A stretch of 64,000 nt of DNA from contig CAWAMR010000002.1 in NCBI GenBank assembly GCA_963783095.1, forward strand, positions 744,001 through 808,000, given 5' to 3'. Positions 26,954-38,089 of this stretch are shown here, one piece after another; position 1 is the first letter of the stretch, and each line of letters opens with the position of its first letter. The DNA is from CAWAMR01 sp963783095 (lineage in GTDB: Bacteria > Planctomycetota > Planctomycetia > Gemmatales > Gemmataceae). Under the pieces are notes generated by a model. That model worked only from the letters and a program-made list of their open reading frames with translations. It was not told where the DNA came from and searched no databases. Both the position numbers and the translations under genes were made by a program.

Positions 26954-29824
26954 TCAATTCACATAGCGGAAATCGATGCTTGCAAACAACATTTGCACAA
27001 ACTGGCCCCAACACTCCATCCGTGCCTTCACGTCACTGCCGGCCGAGCGCAGGAATTCTACGGCGATGGCACGTTCGCCAACACTGGGCGCTCTACCCAA
27101 CGTCAAGCGAAATGCGCGCGCGATTCGATCGGTATCGCCAAGCTGCTTATCTTCGAGTAATCGGTGGGCAGTTCGTTGAGCCTGTTCGATCACAAACGAG
27201 TTATTCATAAGAAAGAGTGCTTGCGGCGCGACCGTGCTGGTATTGCGTCGGCCCGTGCAGATGCTTGGATCGGCAAAATCGAAGACTTCAAACAGTTCCG
27301 GCAAGGCGTTGCGGAACACGGGCATGTAAACGCTTCGTCGAACTTGGGCATGCTTATAGCCATAGTCGGCAGCAAGGTCGGATTTGAATCCCGGTCCGCC
27401 CATCTCCAACTTCAGTTGACCGCTGACCATCAAGATCGTGTCCCGGATGCACTCGGCTTCGAGTCGCCGGCGATTGGCGTGAGAAAAAAGTCGATTCTCA
27501 GGATCGACCAGCGCTGCTTTTGGATTCCCAACCGATGACTGCCGATAAGTCTCCGACAAGACCATGCGACGAATGAGCTTCTTGGTCGACCAGCCTTCCT
27601 CGACGAATCGACTGGCAAGGTAGTCGAGCAGCTCCGGATGCGAGGGCCGATCTCCTGTGGTTCCGAAGTTGTCGGTGGTGCGAACCAGTCCACTACCGAA
27701 AAGCCAGTGCCAGGCACGATTGGCATAGACTCGCGCGGGAAGCGGGTTATCCGGACTCGACAACCAGTCGGCGAGTTGTCTTCTACCGCTTTCATTCATC
27801 GGCAGGCGCTGCGCGGAGCCGGGCACCACCTGAAGGAAGCCGCGCGGCACCTTGTCGCCGAGAGTGTGGACGCTGCCGCGGATATGGATTCGCGCATCCT
27901 CGATCGTTTTCTCCTCCTCGACCGACATGGTCATTTCTCGTCGTGGACCATCGGCAATGATCTTCTTGAGTTGATTTTCGAGAACCCGCAATTTCTCTGC
28001 ACCGGGTGTAAGTTTTTCTTCGCGAGCAGGGACTGCTTCCTTTAGTTCAGCCAGTTTCTCAACGGGAATGAAGAGCACGGCATCAGCGATAACGTGTCCT
28101 TGGGTTCCCTCGTTGGAGATGATGACGAACCCCTGGCCGGATTTCTCAAAAGTGAATTGGCCCAGCACTTGAAACAGCCCCTCGATCCGGGGTGGCTGTT
28201 TCTCATCGACATACACCGTTTTTTCACCATCGGCACTGAAGATTGTCACCGGAACTTTAGGACAGCGATTGGCGTCGGCGGAGTATGCCAGCCGAACCTC
28301 ATATTTCCCCGTCTTGGGAATCTCCGGTTGAAAGGTCAGTGTTTTCTTTCCTTTATTCTTGTCTTCATCGTGGATGTACCCGGCTCCTACGTAGGAGCCG
28401 GTATAGGTGGAAGCTTTCCACTCACCAATCTTCCTGGCCTGAGTGTCATCGACGACGATGCCCGGCAAGTCGGCGATGGCCCGAACTGTGGGCTTGCTGG
28501 GATTGGCAGGATTGGCTCCTTTGGACACCAGGCTCTTAAGAGATGCAATTTCTTGCTGTAGGCGCGAGACTGCTTTTTCATGTTCGCCAAGCAGTTTCTC
28601 GCGCTCGGCAGGCTCCGGAAGAGGAATCTCCAACCACTGGGAAAGATTCGCGTGTTTGAGCGTTTTGGTGTTCCGCAAGATCCCGGCCAGGGCGTAATAG
28701 TCTTTCGTTGGAATGGGGTCGAACTTGTGATCGTGGCAGCGGGCGCAGGTGAGGGTCTGGGCCAAGAACCCCTTGCTGATGACATCGAGTTGCTCATCGA
28801 CCACGTCCATTACCAGTTGTTGTTTGTCCTGTTGCTCGAGGTTGGTGTTGCCCAGAACCAGAAAAGTCGTGGCGATGAGTTGCCGACGCTTCTGTGCGAC
28901 AGACTCCGCAGGAAGCAAGTCGCCCGCGATCTGCTCGCGCAGGAAGCGATCGTAGGGAACATCCCGGTTAAAGGTTTCGATGACGTAATCGCGGTAGCGC
29001 CAGGCTTCCTTGAAGAGCGTGCCGCGCAAGGTAATGGATTCACCAAAACGCGCAACGTCGAGCCAGTGCCGGCCCCAGCGTTCGCCAAAGCGCGGCGACG
29101 CCAGCAGGCGATCGACCAGTTCTTCATACGCCTGTTGGGGCCTGATTGCGGATGCCGCCATAAAGGCGTCGATCTCCTCCAGTGTGGGCGGCAGGCCGAT
29201 CAGGTCGTAGGAAAGCCGGCGGATCAGGGTGGCAGCATCCGCTTCGGGTGCAAAGCGCAATCCCTGTTCCTTGAGACGCGCAAGGATGAAAGAGTCGATC
29301 TCGGTGCGGGTCGTCGATGTGGAATCTTCGATTTTCGGCACAGCCGACTTTCGTATCGGCTGATAGGCCCAGAATTTTCGGCCTGCTTCAATGCTCAGAC
29401 CCTGTTGCCGACTCAGAATCGCAGTTCGCGGATCGGGAGCGCCAAGATTTACCCAGGTTTCAAAATCGGCGATCATCTGCAGAGAAAGTTTGCCCTTGGG
29501 CGGCATCTTGACTTCACCATCGTGGTGAAGCGCCTGAATGAGCAGGCTGATTTTCGGCTTACCCGGAACGAGCGCTGGACCGGAGTCTCCACCGGCCAGC
29601 AATCCCTGTTTGCTATCGAGTAACAGGCCACCCTTGAGAGCCTTCTTGGCCTGGGCTGCGCTGGAGTGGCATTCGTAGCATTGTTCCACCAGGACAGGAC
29701 GGATCTTCTTCTCAAAGAAGTCAACGTCTTTTACGGTCGGCTCCCCGGCGAACAATAATACGGGGCAAGCCAGCTTTAGCACCAGATATGCCGAAACCGG
29801 AATTAGCCAACGGCATGAAATCAT
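26954..29824 (-). CDS. PSD1-type planctomycete cytochrome c protein (DUF1549/DUF1553)
   Basis: A 956-residue exported protein. After a signal peptide (about 1-27) there is a planctomycete cytochrome-c domain with CYECH (C49, C52, H53) and a KMPPKGKLS segment for the distal Met. DUF1549 follows (LPPTLEEIDAFMAAS, ERWGRHWLDVARF, CARCHDHKFDPI), then an inserted beta-rich domain (about 450-600; TYTGSYVGAGYIHDEDKNK, GKYEVRLAYSADANRCP, VIADAVLFIPVE) like the golvesin/xanthan-lyase type carbohydrate-binding modules, and DUF1553 at the C-terminus (LVRTTDNFGTTGDRPSHPEL, RRRLEAECIRDTIL). These proteins are thought to act in periplasmic polysaccharide breakdown. No DUF1501 partner is next to it. Confidence 0.93.
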   Translation of the reverse strand: MISCRWLIPVSAYLVLKLACPVLLFAGEPTVKDVDFFEKKIRPVLVEQCYECHSSAAQAKKALKGGLLLDSKQGLLAGGDSGPALVPGKPKISLLIQALHHDGEVKMPPKGKLSLQMIADFETWVNLGAPDPRTAILSRQQGLSIEAGRKFWAYQPIRKSAVPKIEDSTSTTRTEIDSFILARLKEQGLRFAPEADAATLIRRLSYDLIGLPPTLEEIDAFMAASAIRPQQAYEELVDRLLASPRFGERWGRHWLDVARFGESITLRGTLFKEAWRYRDYVIETFNRDVPYDRFLREQIAGDLLPAESVAQKRRQLIATTFLVLGNTNLEQQDKQQLVMDVVDEQLDVISKGFLAQTLTCARCHDHKFDPIPTKDYYALAGILRNTKTLKHANLSQWLEIPLPEPAEREKLLGEHEKAVSRLQQEIASLKSLVSKGANPANPSKPTVRAIADLPGIVVDDTQARKIGEWKASTYTGSYVGAGYIHDEDKNKGKKTLTFQPEIPKTGKYEVRLAYSADANRCPKVPVTIFSADGEKTVYVDEKQPPRIEGLFQVLGQFTFEKSGQGFVIISNEGTQGHVIADAVLFIPVEKLAELKEAVPAREEKLTPGAEKLRVLENQLKKIIADGPRREMTMSVEEEKTIEDARIHIRGSVHTLGDKVPRGFLQVVPGSAQRLPMNESGRRQLADWLSSPDNPLPARVYANRAWHWLFGSGLVRTTDNFGTTGDRPSHPELLDYLASRFVEEGWSTKKLIRRMVLSETYRQSSVGNPKAALVDPENRLFSHANRRRLEAECIRDTILMVSGQLKLEMGGPGFKSDLAADYGYKHAQVRRSVYMPVFRNALPELFEVFDFADPSICTGRRNTSTVAPQALFLMNNSFVIEQAQRTAHRLLEDKQLGDTDRIARAFRLTLGRAPSVGERAIAVEFLRSAGSDVKARMECWGQFVQMLFASIDFRYVN

Positions 29825-29885
29825 CGCTAAGCTCCCGCAAAACAGCTGCTTCTTCGGCCTGAAAGGCCGGTTCCATTGTTCTTAG

Positions 29886-30026
29886 AGCCTGTTGCAAAAG
29901 CAACCAACACGTAGGGCGGGTCGAGGCTTTGCGAGGCCCGCCATGAAGCGGCCTCTCGATCTGGCGGGCCTCGCAAAGCCTCGACCCGCCCTACAAGATT
30001 CGCTGACCCTAATTCTGCAACAGGCT
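29886..30026. repeat. Nested inverted repeat, GGCGGGTCGAGGC family
   Basis: Inner arms 29911-29942 and 29963-29994 are perfect over 32 bp. A second pair, AGCCTGTTGCA at 29886-29896 and TGCAACAGGCT at 30016-30026, encloses it. The inner unit is the same family as 58225-58389. Confidence 0.9.
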
Positions 30027-30027
30027 T

Positions 30028-30885
30028 TTATCGAGTCGGGAGAATCGCCGCGACCGATTTCTGGATTGTCTCGCAGTACCTTTCGAGTTTCAAGTCATCC
30101 ATTCGAGTGCCGAAAGGCTCCTCGATTTCGCTATCGACCGCTTCAACGCCCAGAAGGAAAAAACCAACCAGCAAAAGAATCGGTATGCCCCAGAGTCCAA
30201 GTTCCTGCATGGAATACCACGGGGAAACGAGAATATTGATGGCGATGCCGAACCGCAAAAGAAAGACATATGACCGGGAAATCGGCGTGTTGCGGATACG
30301 TTCACAGCTCCCGCAAATCTCCAGAAACACTCGCGCATGCTGGTCGAGCCGTAAAGCCGTGGTGCTGTCGATCGAGCCCTCGCGTTGCCAGCTCGAAATC
30401 CCCGTCATTAACTTGCCGGCCAGATGTAATGGAATATGTTCCGGCTTTGCCGAGTCGTGTTCAAAACCGGGAATTTCTTGAAGCGTCGGCGTGCCGCGCA
30501 GGTGTCTTTTGAGAGACTCCGCAAAGCCGATGATAGTTTGACCGAGCCGATGTTCTCGAATGAAATCGTCCGGGAACAAGCCGCGCAGAACCAGGGCGTA
30601 ATTTCGGGATTGATTGATGAGCTGGCCCCAAAGCCCGCGCGCCTCCCACCAGCGATCGAATGCAGCGCGATTGCGAAAGGACAGAAGCAGACCCAGGATA
30701 AGGCTATTGGCGAAAGAGATCTCAGCGCCGAAGCGCGTGAGGTTGATCTCGTACTGTTCGACCACTTTACCGACGACCAGTCCATACAAACCAAGCCCGA
30801 CAAACCAGGGGCTTAGCTGCTTGACAATCGATGCAATACCAGTGAATTCCAGGAAAGATGCGGTTTCGTGGGAAGTGTCAGGCAT
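30028..30885 (-). CDS. Bestrophin-family membrane channel
   Basis: A 285-residue protein of the bacterial bestrophin / UPF0187 type. Diagnostic segments are the ISFANSLILGLLLSFRNRAA block, AFDRWWEARGLWGQLINQSR and VSPWYSMQELGLWGIPILLL; four hydrophobic segments are expected. Bacterial bestrophins form pentameric ion channels (cation-selective in the best-known case). ATG 30885 is preferred; a TTG two codons upstream is possible. A long palindromic element lies on each side. Confidence 0.88.
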   Translation of the reverse strand: MPDTSHETASFLEFTGIASIVKQLSPWFVGLGLYGLVVGKVVEQYEINLTRFGAEISFANSLILGLLLSFRNRAAFDRWWEARGLWGQLINQSRNYALVLRGLFPDDFIREHRLGQTIIGFAESLKRHLRGTPTLQEIPGFEHDSAKPEHIPLHLAGKLMTGISSWQREGSIDSTTALRLDQHARVFLEICGSCERIRNTPISRSYVFLLRFGIAINILVSPWYSMQELGLWGIPILLLVGFFLLGVEAVDSEIEEPFGTRMDDLKLERYCETIQKSVAAILPTR

Positions 30886-30966
30886 GCACAATCACCCCGG
30901 CCTGGAAAATGCTCGATTTACTGGGCAACAAAGAGAATTGTACGAACGCAGCCTGGACCGGCATTG

Positions 30967-31121
30967 CACAAAAACTCCAAATCACAATCAACAAATTCCA
31001 AACAACTTTCAACACTCAAACGAAGAGAGAATGTCAAAATGAGTCTGCGCAACGAGATAGGCTTCGTTTGGGATTTGGGATTTGTTTGAGTTTTGGGTTT
31101 TGTGATTTGGAGTTTTGGCGC
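30967..31121. repeat. Inverted repeat, ACTCCAAATCACAA family
   Basis: Arms near 30967-30987 and 31100-31121 are complementary (CTCCAAATCACAA against TTGTGATTTGGAG), and weaker complementarity continues inward. It fills the roughly 300-base gap between the bestrophin and the small secreted protein. Confidence 0.75.
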
Positions 31122-31144
31122 AAAGGTGCATGGGTCAATGAAAC

Positions 31145-31168
31145 AACCCACGGATTTTCCCGTGGGTT
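31145..31168 (-). terminator. Terminator-like hairpin
   Basis: AACCCACGG (31145-31153) pairs perfectly with CCGTGGGTT (31160-31168). On the minus strand it is followed by GTTGTTTCATT, a modest U-rich tail, 23 bases after the stop of the gene ending at 31192. Confidence 0.5.
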
Positions 31169-31191
31169 ATCGATTGACGATTCACCAATGG

Positions 31192-31538
31192 TTATTTCTT
31201 GATCGTCACGGTTACTTTGAGAACCTTGACGTCCTTATCGCATTTGACTTGAATCGAGGAGCCTTCCGTTCCCACCAATAATTTCAGGCCGCCCTTGCCG
31301 ACAGCGGTTTCTTCCTTGCCGTTTTCTTTCACCACAAATTCGGTGTCATCTTCTATGCTGAGTTGCCGGATGGCAGGCTCTTTACCTTTGCCGAGGTCTT
31401 GATTCACAATCAGCACGCCGGCCGAGGCGTCGACACTCTTGATTTTCCCCTTGACCATTTGATTCTTGGCTGCTTCTACCGAACTTGTCGCGGCAAAAAA
31501 GGCGATGGCAACCAACACAGAAAAAGCTCGCGCATCAT
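31192..31538 (-). CDS. Small secreted hypothetical protein (probable N-terminal frameshift)
   Basis: The mature part (KNQMVKGKIKSVDASAGVLI then NQDLGKGKEPAIRQLS..., about 90 residues) is preceded by a signal peptide VLVAIAFFAATSSVEAA. The best start is ATGATG at 31538/31535, just after GGGAG, but it is one base out of frame with the signal peptide, so a one-base deletion within the first five codons is likely. A GTG start at 31518 is the in-frame alternative. The beta-rich body resembles small planctomycete secreted proteins of unknown role. Confidence 0.5.
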
Positions 31539-31718
31539 GGAGTGCTCCCAAGGGCGATTCCGACCACCTGGTTATGGACTCGTCCGGCCCGTTGCCGGAT
31601 GATGATATTTCGACGATGACTTTCAGGACAAAGTTCCTCAAGTTTTTAATTCAATCGTTATTTGACAGTAGCGGACAAGCAGATGCAACGAAAAATTGGA
31701 CTTTTTTATACGACCTGC

Positions 31719-31727
31719 TGTTATAAT
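31719..31727 (+). promoter_or_regulatory. Extended -10 promoter candidate
   Basis: TGTTATAAT is a perfect extended -10 (TGnTATAAT). It lies about 70 bases before the first Uma2 start; a TTGGAC stands 20 bases further up, slightly too far for a normal -35. Confidence 0.5.
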
Positions 31728-31798
31728 GTCCAGAAAACGGCAAGATTGAAGATAGTTCAAGGCGCTGGCACCTGGTCCAATGTCTCGCGGAGAAAACG

Positions 31799-32560
31799 AT
31801 GTCGAAGCCACTTCTTGTTGCTGGATCGCGTGCGGCCTACCCGATCATCCCCAAAGACCTCCCCAGCGAAGATGGTGAGAATATGGAGTCTCCCTGGCAT
31901 CGCAACCAGATGCAAATCCTCATCCACGTTCTCGAATTCCACTGGCGCGATCGCAAGGATTTCTATTGCGGCGGCAATATGTTCATTCACTTCAGCGAAA
32001 AACGTCTTCGCAATGAAGACTTTCGCGGCCCCGATTTCTTTGTCGTGCTCGGAGCGGAGCACGACCGGCCGCGCGATTACTGGGCCATATGGGAAGAGGA
32101 CGGCAAGTATCCCGACCTCATCATCGAGCTACTCTCACCGACGACCGCCACCGAAGACCTTACCACCAAGAAGGCAATCTACGAACAGACCTTCCGAACT
32201 CCCGAATACTTCTGCCTCGACCCCGACGGGTTTTCACTGAAAGGCTGGCGGCTTTCGGGCCACTACCGTACGATCAAGACCGGCAAAGATCGGCGAATGT
32301 GGAGTGAGACACTCCAATTGTTTCTGGGCACGTGGCACGGAAACTTTGACGGCCTTACCGCCGATTACCTGCGCTTCTTCGACGCGGAAGGGCAAATGTT
32401 ACCGACACCGGGTGAAGCCGCAACAGCACGCGCCGATGCGGAAGCCGAGCGCGCCGATGCGGAAGCGAAACGGGCTGATGCGGCAGAAGAAGAACTGGAA
32501 CGGTTACGGAACGAGTTGGCGGCGATCAAAAGCCAACAAGGACGAAATGGAAAATCGTGA
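31799..32560 (+). CDS. Uma2 family (DUF820) putative endonuclease, copy 1
   Basis: A 253-residue protein of the Uma2/DUF820 family, a PD-(D/E)XK-like fold. Core motifs are RNEDFRGPDFFVVL and YPDLIIELLSPTTATEDLTT with K following, then YFCLDPDGFSLKGWRL. The C-terminal 55 residues form an Ala/Glu coiled coil with ADAEAER/ADAEAKR repeats. Many planctomycete and cyanobacterial genomes carry dozens of such genes; no firm role is known. A near-identical copy follows 68 bases later. Confidence 0.88.
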   Translation: MSKPLLVAGSRAAYPIIPKDLPSEDGENMESPWHRNQMQILIHVLEFHWRDRKDFYCGGNMFIHFSEKRLRNEDFRGPDFFVVLGAEHDRPRDYWAIWEEDGKYPDLIIELLSPTTATEDLTTKKAIYEQTFRTPEYFCLDPDGFSLKGWRLSGHYRTIKTGKDRRMWSETLQLFLGTWHGNFDGLTADYLRFFDAEGQMLPTPGEAATARADAEAERADAEAKRADAAEEELERLRNELAAIKSQQGRNGKS

Positions 32561-32628
32561 GTTGCCACTTATCATAAATGAGTTGGAGACGACGAACTTG
32601 GAACCACTGCTATATCACGGAAAAAACA

Positions 32629-33369
32629 ATGTCGAAACCATTCCTCGTTCCTGGATCGTGTGCGGAATACCCGATCATTCCTAAAGATCTCCCAAGCGAA
32701 GATGGTAAGAACTTGGAGTCTCCCTGGCATCGCAATCAGATGCAAATCCTCATCCACGTTCTCGAATACCACTGGCGCGGACGCAAGGATTTTTATTGCG
32801 GCGGCAACATGTTCATTCACTTCAGCGAAAAACATCTTCGCAATGAAGACTTTCGCGGCCCCGATTTCTTCGTCGTGCTGGAAGTGGAACACGATCGACC
32901 GCGCGACTACTGGGCCACTTGGGAGGAAGATGGCAAGTATCCGGATCTCATCATCGAGCTGCTCTCCCCCACAACAGCCACAGAAGATCTCACCACGAAG
33001 AAAACGATCTACGAACGGACATTCCACACCGCCGAGTATTTCTGTCTCGACCCCGATGGATTTTCCCTTAAAGGCTGGCGTCTTTCGGGTCACTACCGTA
33101 CGATCAAAACCGGCAAAGATCATCGAATGTGGAGCGAGACACTCCAATTGTTTCTGGGCACGTGGCACGGAAACTTCGATGGCCTTACCGCGGATTACCT
33201 GCGCTTCTTCGATGTGGAAGGGCAAATGCTACCGACGCCGGGTGAAGCCGCAACAGCACGCGCCGATGCGGAAGCCAAACGGGCTGATGCGGCAGAAGAA
33301 GAACTGGAACGCCTGCGGAAAGAGTTGGCGGCGATCAAAAGCCAGCAAGGACGAAACGGAAAATCGTGA
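32629..33369 (+). CDS. Uma2 family (DUF820) putative endonuclease, copy 2
   Basis: A 246-residue tandem duplicate of the preceding gene, with about 90 percent identity by eye over the core. The ATG at 32629 matches the start of copy 1; the frame is open further upstream but the duplication unit begins here. The coiled-coil tail is one repeat unit (7 residues) shorter. Motifs DFRGPDFFVVLEVEHDRP and YPDLIIELLSPTTATEDLTT are intact. Confidence 0.88.
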   Translation: MSKPFLVPGSCAEYPIIPKDLPSEDGKNLESPWHRNQMQILIHVLEYHWRGRKDFYCGGNMFIHFSEKHLRNEDFRGPDFFVVLEVEHDRPRDYWATWEEDGKYPDLIIELLSPTTATEDLTTKKTIYERTFHTAEYFCLDPDGFSLKGWRLSGHYRTIKTGKDHRMWSETLQLFLGTWHGNFDGLTADYLRFFDVEGQMLPTPGEAATARADAEAKRADAAEEELERLRKELAAIKSQQGRNGKS

Positions 33370-33490
33370 GCTGTTCGTGCGCTTTGGCAATCCCAGGATT
33401 TTTTCCGGTTCCATCGACAAAATACAATAGATAATAGATTGCCGACCTACCTGACCGTCACCGTGTCACCTTGTCAACAGGGATCTCTTC

Positions 33491-36400
33491 ATGTCTAGCT
33501 CTCCTCGATCGTTATTGAAGTATCGTATCGCGATGCCCTTGTGCGTTTGGGTGGCTATCGCGGCAATGACCACCGGTCAGGAAGCTCCTCTCGCCACCTT
33601 CAAGGGGCATACCAATGCCATTTACACGGTTGCTTATAGCCCGGACGGCAAGTCCTTCGTGACGGGGAGTTTCGATAACTCCGCGAAACTCTGGGATGCC
33701 TCAACCGGCAAAATCATTCGTGAGTTCGCGGGAACCGCGGGGCATCAGAGCCTCATCCTCAATGTGGCATTTAGCCCTTCGGGCGATGCCATCGCAACCG
33801 GCGGCGCGGATAACTTTGCTCGAATCTGGGATATTCCCATCAACAGTCCGGTCCGGGAGTTTGCCGCCCTCGCGGGTGTGAACTCAGTCGCTGTGAGCGC
33901 GGATGCTAAAATGGTTGCCGGTGCATGTACTGACGGCAGTGTAAAACTCTGGACGACGGCGGATGGCAAGCAGGTCGCCAACCTGGTCGGCCATCCGGGA
34001 GGTGCAACCGGCGTTGCCTTCAGCGCCAACGGCTTGCTGGTGGCGACTTCGGGAGCGGATGGCGTCGTGCGCTTCTGGAGCTCGGCCGATGGAAAAGCGC
34101 TGGGACAGGTTGGGGCACACGCCTCGGCGGCAACGGGAGTCGCGTTGAATCCGAACAATGTCGCTGCCTACAGCGTCGGCGAAGATGGTTTGCTAAAATT
34201 CTGGCAATTGCCTCCTGTGGCTTCCCGGCCCTTGCCTGCCCATGCCGATGCCGTCACCGCGCTGTTTCTCTCGCCGGACGGCTCCAGCGTTTACACGGGT
34301 GGGGCCGACAAGGCTCTCAAACAATCGGCGTTTACCACCGGAGCGTTGACGAAAGACTATCTGGCAGCCCCGGCGGCGATCCAGTCGATCGCCACGGGCG
34401 GCAATCCAAACACCGTCGTTGCGGGCTTGGCCGATGGGAAAATCGCCGTCTGGACCGCAGCCGATGGTAAACAACTGCTGCAAGTTCCCGCGCATACCGG
34501 GAGCGTTGTCGGGCTGGCATTTCAGCCGAATCAGACATCGCTCTTGAGCGCGGGGGCAGATGGCTTGCTCAAGACCTGGCTATTTCCGATCAACGCAGCC
34601 AAATCGATCACCACGCCGGATCGAGTTTTGGCCGCCACGCTTTCTCCAGATAGCAAACGTCTCTTCACCGGCGGTGCCGACAAAGTCGCGCGCTCCTGGG
34701 CCTACCCGGCGGGCACGGCCGAGCGACAATTCATGGGCCACACCGGACCCGTCAATGCTCTGACTGTGTCGCCCGATGGCAACACCCTCATCACAGCAGG
34801 TGCCGATGAGACGATTCGGTTCTGGAACGTGGCCAACGGCATGGAAACCGCCCGGCTCAGCGGTCACGTCGGCGGCATCACCTCGCTGGCATTGACACCC
34901 CAGAACAATCTGCTCGTTTCGGGTGGTGAGGACGGCACCGTCAAGATCTGGCAGTTGCCTCTGGTGGCCGCCGAAGTCGTTGGCCCATCCGGATGCCGTC
35001 AATGGGTTGATGCTAAGCGCGATGGCAACCGAGTCCTCACGATCGGCAACGACAAGCAAGCCCGTCTCTGGAACCTCACCACCGGCCAGGTGGAACGCCC
35101 CTTCACCGCCGGCAACGGCCCCATTTCCGCGGTAGCCATCGCTGCCGACAGCGTTACGGTCGGCGTGGCCGGGGTCGATAAATCGCTGGTCATCAATCGG
35201 GCGGGAACTGAGGTCAAGAAGATCCCAGCACTACCCGGTGTCGCCTCGGCACTGGCCTTTTCCACGGATGGTACGAAGATCGCCGCAGCGCTGGCCGACA
35301 ACACCATTCGGCTGATCAACATCGCGGATGCCAAGGAACTCAAGAGCATTCCCGGCCACACTGCGGCGATCACTGCGCTGCGTTACACCCCCAAGGGCGA
35401 CCTGCTCGTTTCCGCAAGCAGCGACAAAACGGTTCGACTCTGGAATGCAACCGACGGTGCTGCCAAGGGTCAGATAACGCATCCCGGCGCGATCACGAGT
35501 ATGAGCATCTCCAAAGATGGTGCAAAAATTGCCGTGGGCGGCGCGGACAAGACGGTGAGCCTGTGGACGCTGGCCGATCGCAAGGCCGCCGGGACGATCG
35601 CAACTCCCGCCGAGGTTCGCGGTGTGTCGTTCAGTCCCGATGGTCTGAAAATCGCGGTGGCGGGTGCCGATAACAAAGTTCGCCTCTACGGTATCGACGG
35701 CAAGTTGCTGGAAATCTTTAGCCACGAAGGACCGGCCACCGGCGTTGCCTTCTTGCCGGACGGCAAAAAGCTCATTTCGAGTTCTGCCGACAAAACCGCC
35801 AAAACCTGGACCACGGCCCTGCTGGCACAAGGGGCACACACCGGGCCGGTTCGACAGGTGAGCATCACCCCCCAGGCCGATCGCGTTTTCTCGGCAGGAG
35901 ATGACAAGACACCTGCGCATCTGGGATGCCAAGACCGCCAAGGAAATCAAGTCGATCGCAGCCCATACCGGCCCCGTTGTCGGTTTTTCGCTGAGTACCG
36001 ATCTGACCAAAGTCGTCACAGCGAGTGCGGACAAGTCTGCGAAAGTATGGACGGTTGCCGATGCCAAGGCCATCACCACGATCCCGCTGGCAGGCCCCGC
36101 GCAGGCTGTGGCCATGTCGGGGAACGGTCTGCGCATCGCCGTGGCGTTTGCCGATCCTGCCCAGCATATTCGGGCCTACGATGTGTTGACGGGCCGGGAA
36201 CTGCAAGCCGTCGCCGACCCGGTCCTGCCGACTCGATCGCTGGCCTTCCTGGCCGATAATCGCACGCTTATCGACGCCGGGGATGACAAACTGGTCTCTA
36301 TCCGCGATGTCGCAGTGCAGAAGTCCCTCCCCGTTCAGCCGATGGGTGCGACCGGGGCAGTCTTCAATCCTGCCGGCACCCAGGCCATTAGCGCCGGCAA

Positions 36401-38084
36401 GGACAAATCGCTCAAACTCTGGGATCTTGTCGGCGGCAAAGAGCTTAAAGCCTATGGCCCGTCGGCCGAGGTCGTCACTGCCGTCGCTGCGAGTAAGGAT
36501 TTCACAGCGGTGTCCGCCGCGGCCGGCAAGGTCGTTAAGGTCTGGCAAGTTGCCGATGGCAAGGAACTGGCCGCATTGACGCATCCGGCGGAGGTTGTCG
36601 CGCATCGAATTTCAATGCTGACCGAACCCGGCCTGATTACCGGTGCCACCGATAATCTGGCGCGTCTGGGAAATCGCCACCGGCCGACTATTACAAACCT
36701 ACAGTCATGTCGCAGCGGTTCGGGGTGTGGCGTTCCATCCCAGCCTGCCTGCGGTCATCACCGCCAGCGCGGACAAAACCGTCGTGGTTCATCCCTTGAC
36801 GCATTCAGCGCGCGGTCGAAGTCGCCAAGATGCCGGTGCGGGCGATTGCCGTTACCTCGAATGGGACGCACGTTTTGACGGGGGACGACGCCAAGCAATT
36901 CAAGGGCTGGAACACCGGGACGGGTGTTGCGGACAAGTCCTTCGTTGGAGCTGCGGGGCCGATTTACGCGGTCGCGGCCTCGAAGACCGTTCAACTGGCG
37001 GCCAGTGGGGGTGCGGAGAAGATTATTCGCATCTACAACTTTGCCGATGCCAAGTTGATCGGCAGCATAACCGCACCGGCGGTCATCCGCAGCCTGGCCT
37101 TCCATCCCACTTTGCCGATCATCAGCGCTGCCTGCGAAGACAAGTCGATCCATGCCTGGAATATCGCCTTCGTTCCCGCCCAGCCGTTACCCCCGGAGTT
37201 CGGCAAGCTGATCCAGTCGTTCACGCAGCTGGATGCGATTTCGAGCATTGTCTTCGCCGGCACCGGTCCGCTCTTCTCTGCCGGCCTGGACAAGGCCGTG
37301 AAGCAATGGAAGCTGGCAGCTGATACGCCCAGCCACAACTTCCAGCATCCCAACCTCGTTGATGCGGTGGCCTTTGACCCGGCCGGCAAACGGCTGGCAA
37401 CGGGTTGTCACGACGGCAACCTGCGCATCTTCGACGTGGAAAAGAACGCGGTCAGCAAGACCATTGTCGCGCATCGTTCAGACCCAGCCTGCCCAGCAGC
37501 AAAACCCGATTTATTCGGTGGCCTGGACTCCCGATGGCAAGCAAGTGCTCTCCGCCAGTTACGACAAGACCATGAAGTTGTGGGATGCGACAGCGGGTAC
37601 GATGGTGCGCGCATTCAAGGGCTACGACGAGAAAACATTTCCCAAGGGCCACCGCGACCAGGTCTTTTGCGCCGTCTTTACGAAGGATGGGAAAACGATC
37701 GCCACGGGGTCGAGCGATCGGTTGATCAAGCTCTGGAACGTGGCGGATGGGTCGGTCCTGCGCGAGTTTGTGAACCCGAACATCAAACAGAGCGATCCGA
37801 AAGTGGACAACCCAGCAGCGCATCCAGGCTGGGTCTACAGCCTAAAGTTCTCTGCCGATGAGAAGTATCTTGTCAGCGCGGGTTCCGCACCCAAGAACCA
37901 GGGCTATCTGGCAGTCTGGAACGTGGCGGATGGCAAGATGCTCTACGGTGCGGAACTGCCTTACGGCCCGCTCTACAGCGTCGCCATTTCCAAGGATGGA
38001 ACGCAGTTGTTGTTGGGCTGCGGCCCGAAGGATCGGCTCAGCCCGGCCTCGGAGGCGGTTACAATCAAAATGCCAGTGAAATAG
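33491..38084 (+). CDS. Giant secreted WD40-repeat protein (four frameshifts)
   Basis: Five consecutive frames join into one protein of about 1530 residues. It starts at ATG 33491 with a signal peptide or anchor (about residues 15-32) and then carries more than twenty WD40 blades in a row (for example GHTNAIYTVAYSPDGKSFVT and GADKTVSLW repeats), enough for three propellers. Reading shifts by +1 near 35912 (GDDKT to LRIWD), near 36660 (TDNL to RVWEIATG), near 36804 (PLTH to QRAVEVAK) and near 37475 (IVAH to VQTQPAQQ). The repeat pattern is continuous across every junction, and the protein ends cleanly at TAG 38084. Exported WD40 proteins of this size are typical for planctomycetes; the binding partner is unknown. 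Confidence 0.8.
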
Positions 38085-38089
38085 GAGCA

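Noticed and set aside
26586..27014. ORFs inside the tandem hairpin array, both strands
   Set aside because: Translations are repeats of RVRAERG or similar, created by the 53-bp units.
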